DNA of 64,000 bases from Diplonema papillatum (GCA_030068145.1 JAPJBO010000197.1:62001-126000); one strand, 5' to 3'; numbered from the stretch's first letter, positions 19,603-30,338 are shown. A program made the numbers and translations. Notes: generated by a model not told the origin, from the letters alone.

Positions 19603-20028
19603 TTAGTCGGTGTAGTCCTCGCTCTCGTCTTCGTCGGTGATGTCGAGGTCTTCCATTTGCTGCCGCTTCGCCTCTCGCTCGGCTTTGACGTACTCAGCGA
19701 GCCCTGGCTCGTTCATTGCGGTCGGCTTGCGGCCGTCGATGTCTTCCGCATTCGGGTCTGCGCCGCTGGCGACGAGGAGGTCGAACACGTCGTTTCTCTT
19801 GTGCTCGCGGGCCCACCACAACGGCCCCCGCCCGTCACTGGACCGCATCGTCGCGGCGTCCGGCTGGTCTTCCAGCAGCGCCTTGAGCTCGCTGACTTTC
19901 CCCTGGCTGCACAGGCGCCAGAGCTGCGTGGTCATCTCGGTGTCGCCCCACAGGTGCTGGTCGGTTCCCTTCTTCTCCATCGCCAGCACGGCGACCGCCG
20001 CGACGAGCAGGCACGACAAACGAACCAT
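19603..20028 (-). CDS. Small ankyrin-repeat protein with signal peptide
   Basis: A complete ORF of 141 residues. Residues 1-17 (MVRLSCLLVAAVAVLA) are a typical cleavable signal sequence, so the protein should enter the secretory pathway. Residues 35-105 hold about two ankyrin repeats, seen in LWRLCSQGKVSELKALLEDQ, then GPLWWAREHKRNDVFDLLVA, then SGADPNAEDIDGRKP. The tail (MEDLDITDEDESEDYTD) is strongly acidic, without a KDEL-like retention signal. Ankyrin repeats mediate protein binding; a lumenal ER or secreted role is inferred from the signal peptide. The gene ends only about 1 kb from the orphan ORF region, and no intron is needed. Confidence 0.85.
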   Translation of the reverse strand: MVRLSCLLVAAVAVLAMEKKGTDQHLWGDTEMTTQLWRLCSQGKVSELKALLEDQPDAATMRSSDGRGPLWWAREHKRNDVFDLLVASGADPNAEDIDGRKPTAMNEPGLAEYVKAEREAKRQQMEDLDITDEDESEDYTD

Positions 20029-21045
20029 TTCCTTTTTCTGTTTTCTTCTCCGGTTGGCCCTCCTGGGTTGAAGTTCGAACGGGTTTCTTTGAACAAATTA
20101 TAAACAAGTGGTTCGTCGCGCAGGTGTACCCTTTCATGCGAAAAAGCATCGGTGATGCTTTTTACGAGCGGCTTGTTGGAGTGCGTTTTAAACGCGCAGG
20201 TGAACCTGTACGGCGGTACACAAGAATAGAAACAACGAACGGAGTAGCTGGATTTCGCTTCCATTGGGACGAGTGCTCCCCCTTGCCTGCTACACTCAAA
20301 CTCTGCTAACACTTTTGGAAGACGACGATCTTGTCTTCAGAGCAAAGACACGGCTTTCGACGGTTGTCTGGCCCCAAGGAGTTTCGCGTTTGAGGAAAAC
20401 GAAGACTGTCTCGGCGGTATTGAACGATGTGCGTCGTTGTGTGTTTCCGGCGATCCCGAATGGGCGTACAGATTGGTGTCTTTCGACGTTCGTTTTTTGC
20501 ATAACGCGAACGAATGGAGGAGAGAGAGAGAGAGCTTTTCTTCCTTCTTTCGCGGTCACGAAGTTAGGCACCACCGCAAAGAGCTGTACGAGTGTAAATG
20601 TAGAAAGGACACTTGCTTTCCGAGCATTCGAGCGGCACCATGAACAGTACGAACCTCCTCCCCACTGTATACGTGGGGCACTCGGCTGATGAACAGCGCC
20701 GACGTTCCGAGACTAAACTCGTTCCTGAAACGTGTTCCTCTTTTGCTCCCGAAAAAAGGAAAAGCAGTGGTGATCAGTCAGTGCTAGACAGGCTAGATCG
20801 CTACGCGCATTGCGGTGCAGGCAATCGCAAATCAAAACTGTTTGTTTTCCACGAAAGCCTGTCTGGGACAGATCCGCAACCTTCCACGGAAGTCGGCGGG
20901 CTCTCCGTTTTTCTTCCGTGCATGCCAGATCTACCTCGCAGGTTTTTGGGCTGCTGATCATGGGCACGTCAGCTTTGCGCTCTCCGTTTTCTGCCTCCCT
21001 AGCTTCATCCGAACACTGCAAGTGAGGTCGGGGGACCTTATGCTG
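20029..21045. other. Intergenic; no gene seen
   Basis: It contains the sequence CGTACAGATTGGTGTCTTTCGAC at about 20464, also found three times upstream of the JMJD4 exon copies (61407, 61890, 62320), so a further dispersed repeat is represented here. A GA run lies at about 20520. Confidence 0.4.
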
Positions 21046-23400
21046 TCATCCAGAGAGGTGCCAGAGCGGGGACCTCCTTTTTGAATGCGCCAAGGCCACC
21101 GCCTCGGCGGCAGCTACCAACTGGCGCCGGGTGCTCGCGTCGACGTAGCGCCGGTCCCCCCCCTCCGACCTGCGGCAGGAGTCGCGCTTCGAGCGGACTT
21201 CGACCGGCCACGCCGGCAGCGTCGGCTCGGCGGGCGCGGCGGCGGCCGCAGACGGGGCCGGCGCAAGCGGGAAGCTGCGCGTCGCCGCCGCCGCCGCCGC
21301 CCGCTCACTGCGGTAGTCGAACGCGTGCGCCAGGGTCGTGGTCGACGTGCTCTCAAGCGCGGGCTCGCAGGCTTGGTCTTTGTCCGCGGCGGCTCGCGCG
21401 CGCTGCTTCGGGCCCGGTTTCTTCTTCTTTTTGTTGTTGTTGTTGTTGTTGCTGTTGGTGCGGTCGCTGTTTTTGTTGATTTCGTTGTTTTTGCCGCTGT
21501 TTTTCGCGGCGGAAGGAAAGGGGCGTCGCCTCGCCGGCGCCGCTCGACGGCGTGACAAAAAATGCTTGGCGGTGATGGTCGAGGCGACCTGGGTGCGGGC
21601 GTGCGCGGATCTGTGCGCCTTCGGCGCGAGGTCCGCCAGCGGGACCCGGATCGAAAGCGACTTGTCGAGCCTGTCGCCCTCGAACAGAAAGTCCGATCCG
21701 GTCGGCCACGGCGCCGGCGCCGAGAACAGCGGCCGCCGGGCGTCGATCCGCGCACTCAATACGGCGTCCGCGGGGCTCTCGGCCGCGAGCGCGGCGCGGA
21801 AGCGGGCCATCGCGCGCCGCTTCAAACCCGGCCGCCCGCCGCCATCGCCGCCGTCTCCGTCTCGGCCGTTGAAAGCCACCCGCTGCAGCTCGGTCTGCGC
21901 GTCCAAACTCCTGCCGTCATCGCATGCACCATCCACGCCGAGCCCTGTTCTGCAGGAGCGGGCTGACCCTCGCTTTTTCCGCAACCGCCGCCTTTTTTGC
22001 AGGGAGCGGCCGGCTGCTTCGGGGGACCGGAACGAAGCCCAGCCGCCGTGTTGCTCGCGAGGGTTCGGGCTGGCGCAGTCGAGGAGCTCGCTGAGGGGGA
22101 CGCTCGACCAAAATCCGGGCTTACGGGGGAAGAAGTAGCTTTCAGACAGATATCCGTCGGCGCTCGACGAAGGAGCCGCGTCGCTGTCGGAGAAACGGGC
22201 CGCGAGACAGCCTTTGCCGGACTGGTCGTCTGAGTCATTCGGTAGGGTGTATTCGTTGTCGGCAGACCCGTCCCGGTCCGACACTTTGGTGGGCTCGTCG
22301 TTTCCGGAGACTGCCCAGCCGCATCCGTCGGTTTCCGGGTTTTCCCACAGCAGGTCGTGTTCCCTCATAGCCCGGGCCAAGGCCATCCGTTCCTGCATGC
22401 CTCGCACCAACCCGGGTGTTTTCCGACCTGCTTTCCTTCTCCGCCGCCTCGAGTTTTTCGAGGAAACGGGCGCGCGGTGCAGGGTGCCAGGTTGAACGTG
22501 TTCCTGCGATTCCGGGGTGCTTGCTGCCTTGTCCCCTCGATCAACGTCGTCGTCTTCCGCCGGTCCGACTGCTTCTAGCGGCGCTACCGCGTCCCCCTCC
22601 TTCTTGAAACAACTCGAACGGTGTGTAATGGGACCGTCTGACGCGGAGAGCAGGACGCTCAACTCTTCCGAAGTGCGCCGGCGAGGCCACGCTGAGTTCA
22701 GGATGCACGCCACCGTGTCTTGCGTTAAGTTTTGTTGCCCTTGGGCCCGCCGCCCACGTGCTCTCTCTCGGGTTGTGCCCTTCTCGAGCCAAGCGCTCTG
22801 CTGTTTTCCGGGGGATGTCGCCTGCCGCTCGACGACGCTCGCATCGCTGCAGTGCAGCAGGTTCATTGACTCTGACACCCCGGCTGGTTCTGCATTGATG
22901 CCACCCGTTGCCGGAGAGGGAGTGGGTGCAACGGCGCTGGAGCTGTGGTCGGTTTGTCCCTTTCGGGACAATGCTGCTCGGTTGTGCTGCGCCCTGTTCG
23001 CTTGGAGACGGTCCAGGTGCAGCGCAGGTTGGAGGTTTGGTTCGGCGTGCTGCGATCGCATGAAGAACAAAAACTCTGCGAGGGTCACCATTTCTTCGGT
23101 GTCTGTCGACGGGTCCGCGGCTTCTGCTTCGCGCGGGGCACGACGGACGCTGGGCGAACGAGGCCTCACGTCATCGAGACTCAAACGCAGCGAAAAACAC
23201 TCGACGAGCCGCTGGAGACGGCTCCACGGAATGGCGGTGTCCTCCGGCTCCTTGCAGATCTCCCCCGTCTCGTCTGCTTCCTCCGCGTCGGATTCACCCT
23301 CTGCGGCCTGCTCTCGCCTCCACTCCTCCGCCAGCGCTACGAAAGCTTCTCGTGCCGCAGCATCATCCTGGCCGGCAGCCTCTCCGGCTAACACGAACAT
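21046..23400 (-). CDS. Large low-complexity protein, possible degenerate EF-hand
   Basis: An intronless ORF of 784 residues from an ATG in a purine-rich context. Residues 1-50 are acidic and helical. Residues 55-115 (SRLQRLVECFSLRLSLDDV ... EEMVTLAEFLFFMRS) resemble the second half of an EF-hand pair, but no loop with five liganding residues is visible, so Ca2+ binding is doubtful. The rest is disordered: Arg/Ser-rich patches, several basic clusters (RRRRKAGRK, RRRLRKKRGSAR, KKKKKPGPK), an Asn tract and Ala-rich segments near the C-terminus. Basic clusters suggest nuclear or nucleic-acid contact. The frame is uninterrupted over 2.35 kb of GC-rich DNA; since GC-rich DNA gives long ORFs by chance, confidence rests also on the N-terminal composition. 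Confidence 0.6.
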   Translation of the reverse strand: MFVLAGEAAGQDDAAAREAFVALAEEWRREQAAEGESDAEEADETGEICKEPEDTAIPWSRLQRLVECFSLRLSLDDVRPRSPSVRRAPREAEAADPSTDTEEMVTLAEFLFFMRSQHAEPNLQPALHLDRLQANRAQHNRAALSRKGQTDHSSSAVAPTPSPATGGINAEPAGVSESMNLLHCSDASVVERQATSPGKQQSAWLEKGTTRERARGRRAQGQQNLTQDTVACILNSAWPRRRTSEELSVLLSASDGPITHRSSCFKKEGDAVAPLEAVGPAEDDDVDRGDKAASTPESQEHVQPGTLHRAPVSSKNSRRRRRKAGRKTPGLVRGMQERMALARAMREHDLLWENPETDGCGWAVSGNDEPTKVSDRDGSADNEYTLPNDSDDQSGKGCLAARFSDSDAAPSSSADGYLSESYFFPRKPGFWSSVPLSELLDCASPNPREQHGGWASFRSPEAAGRSLQKRRRLRKKRGSARSCRTGLGVDGACDDGRSLDAQTELQRVAFNGRDGDGGDGGGRPGLKRRAMARFRAALAAESPADAVLSARIDARRPLFSAPAPWPTGSDFLFEGDRLDKSLSIRVPLADLAPKAHRSAHARTQVASTITAKHFLSRRRAAPARRRPFPSAAKNSGKNNEINKNSDRTNSNNNNNNKKKKKPGPKQRARAAADKDQACEPALESTSTTTLAHAFDYRSERAAAAAATRSFPLAPAPSAAAAAPAEPTLPAWPVEVRSKRDSCRRSEGGDRRYVDASTRRQLVAAAEAVALAHSKRRSPLWHLSG

Positions 23401-24423
23401 TTTCCCGGCGGTCCCCGATGGAATCGGGATGCATTCACGAAAGCCGCCGACCAGCAGATTCAGGCGCTTCCCCCTTTTATTTTCCCCACTTCGTGCTGAA
23501 GGCGGTCGTTCATGTGTTTGGGGATCGGAGTTCCTCGCCCATGGGCCAACAATGGACGACCACTCGTTTTACAGTGGTCGCCAGACCAAGCAGCGGTCGA
23601 CCTTCCATTCCGTAACGCGGGATCGCGACGCCCTACGGAAGTGGATTCTATAAAACTGGGATACGAGGCCATTTCTGGAATGGCAGGGGTCTGTGTGGGT
23701 GCCACAAGGGACTTCCCACGGGCCCGCGCTGCTCGCGAGTTGACTTGAATACTGTCGTCCTCGCGCAAGAGCTTTTTCGCTCCCACTCCGTGAGCACACG
23801 TCTGCAGGGTGGTCGGCTTCATCTCCGCAATTGCTGCGTGCCGTGAGATGCCTTCATTTGAGGTTGCCGGGTTGGCACGTGTGCTCTTTCACAAACCAAC
23901 GCCTTGTGCGCCTGAGCGGTTCCATTCTACAAAAGATTGTCTGTTGAACTAAGAATCACTGAAACGTCAAGCGTCAAAGCACGATAAGGTGATCGCCTGA
24001 AAAGGCGTTCACCTGGTCGAACTACAGACGTGCATCTAGAGGAGAGCAAGCAAATGAAAGTAACGAAAGCAGCTCCCTCTGGTCTGTGCCCGCATATTCT
24101 GTACGTATTTGAACTGAGGACCAACCGAGACCAGACCCGAGGAAAGCCCTCATCGACAGTGTTCGCCAACACTTTGTTGCCGGAATACGGCTGCTCGCGG
24201 CGACAAACGGGTCATGTTTCGATTCATCGTGAGAGAGAGTGATGTAAACGCAACGAATAATACAAGCCCGTTGGGCTTTGCGCAGACGGGTTGAAACTCC
24301 CACAGGCTCACAATTCGTTTCTGTGGGGACCCACGGGCCTCCGCCCCCTTTGGCCGATCACTCACAGAAACTCTGTAGTGTAAATGAAATTTCAGAGTGT
24401 TGCTGTATATTTTCCTCTTGAGA
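23401..24423. other. Intergenic; no gene seen
   Basis: This is the 5' flank of the 784-aa gene. I see no protein-like ORF and no match to the repeat families. Confidence 0.4.
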
Positions 24424-25190
24424 AAACGTCTACTTAGCCACCTCAAGAAGTCGTAAAACCAGTTCTACCCCTCAAGATGTTGTAAAACCAGTTCTACCCC
24501 TTTGGGCCTATTTTTGATCCATACATATATGATGCTAGTTTTGCCCGAGGCCCACAATCGTGGCCCTGGATTGGGGTTACCGGAGTTCTTGGCGGTGAAC
24601 ATGGCCCCAACCTGACGAAACTTGGACCCAAAACCTGGATGCACGACTTGGACTCACAACTTGGACCCACAACATGGTGGACCTTATCCGGCTTTCTGGT
24701 GCACACGAATGCGCGCTCTACGATGTTATGAGCCCGGGGTTACTTCATTGAACCCTGACGTAGAATCCTGGTTCTAAGTGGGCCACTTCTGGTTAGCAGG
24801 ACTGGCGAACCGAGAGCTGACTTAAGGTGTCCGAGTGATCGCTCATCAGATCCCACAAAGGGTGTCGGTTCATCTTGACAGCAGGACGGTGGCCATGGAA
24901 GTCGGCATCCGATAATGAGTGTGTAACAACTCACCTGCCGAATGCACCGGTCCCGAGAATGGAACGCGGAACTGTAGTTCGGATGCATCGTACGCCGACC
25001 TTCGCAACCGTCGATCGGGCAGATCCATCCGACGGCTGTCGGTTCGCACCAACTGCTGGCCGGTCCAACCCAGCGCGCTGACTAAAACAGCCATTGCTTC
25101 TGGTTCTTCTTTCTCTTCCCCCTGCTGGGTGGTTAGGGTAGAACTGGTTTTACGACATCTTGAGGTGGCTAAATAGACTTTTTCTCTTTC
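24424..25190. mobile_element. 0.75-kb TIR element, non-autonomous
   Basis: The ends are inverted repeats of about 45 bp: GTCTACTTAGCCACCTCAAG, then AAGTCGTAAAACCAGTTCTA at 24430-24470, and the reverse complement of the same at 25138-25178. Just inside the left end the unit GTTGTAAAACCAGTTCTACC is repeated once more in direct orientation. No transposase ORF is present in the 0.65 kb between. This is the pattern of a MITE or a deleted DNA transposon. Confidence 0.7.
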
Positions 25191-25321
25191 CTTTTTTCTG
25201 TTGACGAAACCAACGGATGGGGCACTGGCTGAGGACGGGCAAAGCTGTCTCGGTAATTTTCGAGACAAGACGACCGCGGGTCTTGTGGACGATACGTGTC
25301 GTCTGTGGTTTAATCTGTTAT

Positions 25322-27199
25322 TTAATCAAAGCAGCTGAAGAGCAACTCGGCATCGCGCGCCCTCTGCTTGTCTTGCTCTCGCAAAGAGCGAGCCAAGGCT
25401 TTGAAGTAGGCGTCGTCCTGGCTGAGGGCGGCGTCGCAACTGTCGATGCGCGCGGTCCACCGTTCCTCGAAGGCGTCGATGTCCGTCTGCGGCAGGAACG
25501 GCGGCTCCTTCAGCGGCAACGCATCTTCGGGCACGGTGTCGGCGATGTCGGCCAGCCGCTTCGACACCGCAGCCACCGCAGACCGCGGCCGGGGCAGGAG
25601 GAATCCGGGGAGCGGTGCATTGGAGGGCATGCGCTTCGCCACCCGAGAGAGCATGTCCGCCTTCTCCCGCTCCCGCTCTGTGGCTATGGCATCGAATTTT
25701 CTGTACTCTTCGAGCCTTGCCGGGTCCACCAAGTGGGAACCCACCCTGGGGGCAACCCAGCGCCGCCGGGCTGCGTTCGTTCGGCTTTTTCCTGCTTGCA
25801 GCAGCTGCAGCTCGTCGATGGCGCGCAGGGACTGGAAGTGTCGCCGCTCGAGTGCAGTGCACTTGGCGGACAGGGCGTCTACCCGGTCGTGCACGTCGGT
25901 GTAAGTGTCGTCGTCTCCGCCGGCGAGCCGTCGCACGGTGGCGTGCACGACGGCGCTCGACCTTTGGTGCGAAAACAGGTGTTTTCGCACCGGAATATCC
26001 CAGCTCGGGATGTTCTGAAAGGCGAACACCCCATTCCGCGCCGACCCCGCCGACATGCAGTGCTGCATACTCCTGGCGGGAGAGCGTGGGCAGCGGACGG
26101 GGTCGCCCGTGTAGGTGTCACTCAAGACGGCCGTGTCGGAAAACTCTTCCTCGTTCATTTCTCGGTCGGGTTTGTTGTTGGCCGACGTCGGAGAGAGCAC
26201 CTCCGAGAATCTCCGCTCGGGGGGAACCGAGACCAGTGGTTGCGGGGCGGGCGCGGCTTCGGTCGTGAAGTCGCGCGCGCTGAGGGCGTGCGGGTAAACC
26301 TGGTAGACGGCGATCGGCTTCGAGATGCCCTTGAAGGTCCGGAGCCCACGGAACGACAGCTCGGCGGGGACGCACGCGTTTTTGATGCAGTTCAGCTCGG
26401 CGTCGTAAACCTGCTGGTACACGGTCTGGCTGATCAACACCTGACCCCCTTTGCTCTGCCCTGACACACGGGCGGCGAGGTTCACCATCGGCCCGAAGTA
26501 ATCCATCCGCGAAGTGACAGGGTCAAGGGCGCAGCTTGGGGTCCCCATGTGGACGCCCATCCTCACGCGCAGGCCTTTGAACAGAGTAGTTTGTCGGCGC
26601 TCGGGTTGGTCGTCGGAACGCTCGGAATCGCTCGCCGAGCGGGGAGAATCCGCCTCGACGGAGATTTCCGCGCAGTCCTTGTGCCGCAGCAGCCCGTCTG
26701 GCCACGCCAGGTTGAGCAGCTCCAGCTGCACCTTCAAGCACCAGTTAACCGCGTCGACCGCCGACGAAAACGACACCATGAAGGCGTCGCCCTCCGTCTT
26801 CACCTCGTACCCCGAAAACCGCTGAATCTCCTCCCGCAGCAGCGCGTTGTGCAAATCGAGGGCCCGCGCCATACACGTCTCCTCGACCTCCCACAGGTGC
26901 GTGCTGTTCTGCACGTCCGTGAAAACCAAGCAGACGCGCCCCATGGGAGGAGGCACGCTCCCGTCGTCCCGGTATGTGAACCCGTCCGTCGGCGTCGGGC
27001 AGTACGAAACGTTGACATAGACCTCGCGGTTCGTCAAGTACTTGCAGCAGATGCCGTGCCAGTCGTAAACGAACGCGGTGCCCAGCGACACGTTGTGCCG
27101 GATGAGCCACCGGTAGTCGGCCGAAAAAGAGAGGCGGTTCACCGCGGGCGACACGTCGGGGCCCTGCAGGTCGTCGGGAGTTGCGGGAATTGGTGGCAT
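25322..27199 (-). CDS. Class III adenylyl cyclase
   Basis: The ORF is 625 residues from an ATG at 27199; alternatively it is a 3' exon starting at 27163 after DDLQ|GPDV (see the ankyrin exons at 28912 and 30339). It converts ATP to cAMP. The catalytic domain spans about residues 87-290. Metal-binding Asp95 lies in VFTDVQNSTHLWE and Asp138 in KTEGD. Lys134 and Asp233 (RMDYFGP) are the residues expected for adenine rather than guanine. Asn240 and Arg244 (NLAAR) are the transition-state pair. All are present, so the enzyme should be active as a homodimer. No transmembrane segment is seen. A Ser/Glu/Asp insertion at about 180-205 separates the two halves. Residues 300-625 hold a helical segment rich in Arg/Glu with coiled-coil potential. 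Confidence 0.92.
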   Translation of the reverse strand: MPPIPATPDDLQGPDVSPAVNRLSFSADYRWLIRHNVSLGTAFVYDWHGICCKYLTNREVYVNVSYCPTPTDGFTYRDDGSVPPPMGRVCLVFTDVQNSTHLWEVEETCMARALDLHNALLREEIQRFSGYEVKTEGDAFMVSFSSAVDAVNWCLKVQLELLNLAWPDGLLRHKDCAEISVEADSPRSASDSERSDDQPERRQTTLFKGLRVRMGVHMGTPSCALDPVTSRMDYFGPMVNLAARVSGQSKGGQVLISQTVYQQVYDAELNCIKNACVPAELSFRGLRTFKGISKPIAVYQVYPHALSARDFTTEAAPAPQPLVSVPPERRFSEVLSPTSANNKPDREMNEEEFSDTAVLSDTYTGDPVRCPRSPARSMQHCMSAGSARNGVFAFQNIPSWDIPVRKHLFSHQRSSAVVHATVRRLAGGDDDTYTDVHDRVDALSAKCTALERRHFQSLRAIDELQLLQAGKSRTNAARRRWVAPRVGSHLVDPARLEEYRKFDAIATEREREKADMLSRVAKRMPSNAPLPGFLLPRPRSAVAAVSKRLADIADTVPEDALPLKEPPFLPQTDIDAFEERWTARIDSCDAALSQDDAYFKALARSLREQDKQRARDAELLFSCFD

Positions 27200-27239
27200 A
27201 ATAATAAGTTCAAGTTTTGCCGGCTTTGTGCTGGGTGCT

Positions 27240-27860
27240 TGCCAGGTTTATAAAGGGTTGTTTCTCACCGGTTTTGTGCCTGCTTCCAGGTTTGTGCCGG
27301 GTTCTTTCTCATCGGGTTTGTGCCTGGTGTCACCAGCTTTGCCCTTCTTCCAGGTTTGCGCCTGGTTGTCACCAGCTTTTGTCCTTCTTCCAGGGTTCTT
27401 TCTCACCGGGTTTGTGCCTGGTGTCACCAGCTTTGCCCTTCTTCCAGGTTTGCGCCTGGTTGACACCAGCTTTTGTCCTTCTTCCAGGTTTGTGCCGGGT
27501 GCTTTCTCACCGTGGTTGTCACCAGCTTTTGTCCTTCTTCCAGGTTTGTGCCGGGTTCTTTCTCACCGGGTTTGTGCCTGGTGTCACCAGCTTTGCCCTT
27601 CTTCCAGGTTTGCGCCTGGTTGTCACCAGCTTTTGTCCTTCTTCCAGGTTTGTGCCGGGTGCTTTCTCACCGTGGTTGTCACCAGCTTTTGTCCTTCTTC
27701 CAGGTTTGTGCCGGGTTCTTTCTCACCGGGTTTGTGCCTGGTGTCACCAGCTTTGCCCTTCTTCCAGGTTTGCGCCTGGTTGTCACCAGCTTTTGTCCTT
27801 CTTCCAGGTTTGTGCCGGTTCTTTCTCACCGGGTTTGTGCCTGGTTGTCACCAGTTTCCA
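27240..27860. repeat. Higher-order minisatellite next to the cyclase exon
   Basis: The basic unit is about 40 bp (CCTTCTTCCAGGTTTGTGCC plus GGTTCTTTCTCACCGGG or GTTGTCACCAGCTTT variants). Units are organised in a longer period of about 161 bp: for example, the variant GGGTGCTTTCTCACCGTGG recurs at 27496 and 27657. Both strands are open over hundreds of bases because of the repeat. It lies about 40 bp 5' of the cyclase ATG, and inside an intron if the three-exon model is right. Confidence 0.85.
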
Positions 27861-28911
27861 GCAGCCGTTGCAACTGGCAAGGGTCGCACCACGACGAAAG
27901 CGCGGAAAAAGTGATCCTTATGGAGTCACGTAGGGAAAAGCTGGCATTGTGCGGTACTCATTTGCTCGCAAATGACTCCCCACTAACGCAACAAGAAGCC
28001 GTGCGAAGTCGAAGACGGAGTCCAAAGCGGACCTCCCAGGGCAGGGGGGAACCTGCGGCAGTGAAGTAACGAAGCTCATCCGAGTGTCCGATGAAACCCC
28101 TTGTCAATACCACCCAACGACTGCGACGCGCGTGCGAAATGTCGGACGCAAACCCGGTGAGAAAGGTGAGATGAGAGGCATCGGCTCACTCTGTCAAAGG
28201 ACTATACCACTAACGCAGCAAGAAGACGACGGCACTGGCCTCGCCGGCCCGAACACCCGCGCCCACGGCCCTCTTCGATGGCAGGCCCTACGGGTCACAC
28301 AACTATCGCGCCCTCCCGCCGGCTCTTCCCGGCTACTCGCGTCCTCCGCATCGCGGCGTGAATATCGGCGCAAGCGAGAAAGTGAAGACTCCGATTCCTT
28401 TTCGGATTATGAACTCGTGAGCAACTGCCAACAACAGTTGCAACCGACTAGAGTTGCGCCGCGCAGTGTGGTATTCATTTGCATGCAAATGACTCCTCAC
28501 GACGAACCGCGTCGTGTCCGTTTCGGGGCCAACGGCCGCACCGCGGCCAGGATGGTGTTGTAACAGTTCGCGTTGTGCATTGCATTTGAATTGGGAACGC
28601 ATTCGAAGAACGAATGCCTACCAAGGCATCTCTCGGGGGTGTGTTGTTTAAGAAATGCGGGCAAAATGCTGAGTACGAGGACTGCCCTATCCTCCTTACG
28701 TTTATTCGAGCCTGGTTTATTCGAGCCTTTCGAAGCCTTTATTCTGTTTCCCATTTGCACGGTCATACAAACAATGCCAACAGAACCCCTAAACCACAGG
28801 AAACGACCATTGGTCTTCAGATTTATGCAAATCTTCAAGCGCATCGACACAGCAAGCTAACGCAACAAGACGACGAGGGACTGCGAGAATGTGTGACAGT
28901 GGAGCGGATAC
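27861..28911. other. Candidate intron or intergenic region 5' of the cyclase exon
   Basis: I see no protein-like ORF. Two related blocks occur: a GTTGCAACTGGCAAGGGTCG ... GTGCGGTACTCATTTGCTCG block at about 27868-27990, and GTTGCAACCGACTAGAGTTG ... GTGGTATTCATTTGCATGCA at about 28436-28500. The motif CTAACGCARCAAGA occurs three times (27981, 28209, 28857). Confidence 0.5.
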
Positions 28912-29886
28912 CTGCCGGACCGGGCGGTGCTCGCCTTCGGTGTTGTGGTAGTCGAGGCGGCACAAGAACGACACGCCGCCGTCGACGGCGATGACGGACA
29001 GGTCGCGCGCGACGAGCGTGCTGCGGAGGACGACGAGGCGGCCTTCCTGGTCGAACGCGGCGGCGAAGCGCTCGTTGGGCACCCCGTCAGGCTCGACCCG
29101 CAGCAGCAGCGACGACGGCGGGCGCGCCGCCGCCGGCGGCTGGTGCCGGCGCGCCGCCGAAGCCGCCGGGCTGCACGCCGACGAGTGGTCGGCGGACACC
29201 CTCGACGCATCGTGCACTTCCACCGCGTCGGCGACCGTCGCAAACAGCTGCCCGAAGCACACGGCTCCCGAGCACCCCGCCACGCCAGCCTTCCCCAGCG
29301 ACACGAACTCCGACGCCGCCCCGCCGTCTCCTCTCTCGGTGGACCCCGAAAAAGACAGCGCTTCCCTTTCCGTTCGGTTCTCGTCCCACCCGCCGCCCTG
29401 CGAGCGGAACGACGCGTGGCCGCGCGCGGGAGCCGACACAGCGGGGGTGCCGCCTTCGTCGCAAAAAGCGGAGAACGCGTCCGGCGGCTTGCCGTCGTCG
29501 GGCGGCGGCGGGGCGTCGCGGGTTTGGTCTCGGTACCGTTCCGCGGACCAGACGATGACGCCGTCGTTCTCGAGCGCGTGCGGGACGCAGACGAAGAAGG
29601 ATTGCGTGCTCGAGGCGGAGAGGCTGACGGGGCGGCGGACGAGGTGCCTTTCGGCGCGGTGCTCGACGTTTAAATCCGCCCACGGCTCGTTCGTCAGCTT
29701 CTCCATGAGGAGGTCCGCGTCTGGGTGGTCGGCGGTCGAATACACCGACACCCGCAGCGAGAACCCCAGCGGCGACTCCGCGAACCCGGATGCCATGCTC
29801 ATGTTCGGCATCGAGAACCTCGACATGTTGCTCAGCAGCGCTTCGCACTCGTCTTCGGCAGCGTCCGAATCGCTTTCGCACGCCGA
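28912..29886 (-). CDS. Middle exon of ankyrin (possibly ankyrin-cyclase) gene
   Basis: A 325-codon open segment without an ATG at its start. It begins after a good acceptor (ACGACAGCTTTGCAG) with SACESDSDAAEDECEALLSN and ends at a donor, CGGCAG|GTATCC, both in phase 0. Reading beyond the donor gives a non-protein-like tail to a stop at 28789. Content: an acidic start, a beta-rich segment (LGFSLRVSVYSTADHPDADL), a disordered Asp/Gly/Ser part, and a compact C-terminal part (ERFAAAFDQEGRLVVLRSTL ... GGVSFLCRLDYHN). No family is recognised. The 5' partner is the exon ending at 30339 and the 3' partner may be the cyclase exon at 27163; all joints are phase 0. Confidence 0.6.
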
Positions 29887-30338
29887 CTGCAAAGCTGTCG
29901 TGTATTCATTTATTTTTCATTCCGGTGGAACATCTTCTTTTTCGAAGAAGATGTCGAAACATTGCCTCTTTCTAGCATTTGTTGTGGTTCTGTGTTTTAG
30001 GGTCTCCGGATGACCATTGAGGCTGGGAGGCGGATGGTATGATGGATGTAGGCATGAGTACACACCTTGACTACGGCTAGCCAAGTTTGCAATAGTTTGT
30101 AGTTTCTCTTCGTCGAACATTTTAGCAACCAGTATACTAGGCCACGTCCGCACAAGCGGAAAGAACAGCAGCGCCTGCTATTTTGCTCAAGAAAAGAAGA
30201 AAATGGAGGAAGCATCATCAGCAACGACATGAACAGCTGAATCGCAGCTTTTGACTTGAAGGTGCAAACAACAAAAACGAGCAAAGCCCGCACACCTGCA
30301 GGAGGAAACTGCAGAGGCGAACCCTGCACTGTGCTCAC

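Noticed and set aside
21085..23653. Long plus-strand ORFs opposite the 784-aa gene
   Set aside because: GC-rich antisense frames, Arg/Ala/Pro-rich, without protein-like patterning; the minus frame is longer and has a better N-terminus.
27217..28069. Plus- and minus-strand ORFs through the cyclase-side minisatellite
   Set aside because: Repeat-driven open frames on both strands with no non-repetitive protein part.
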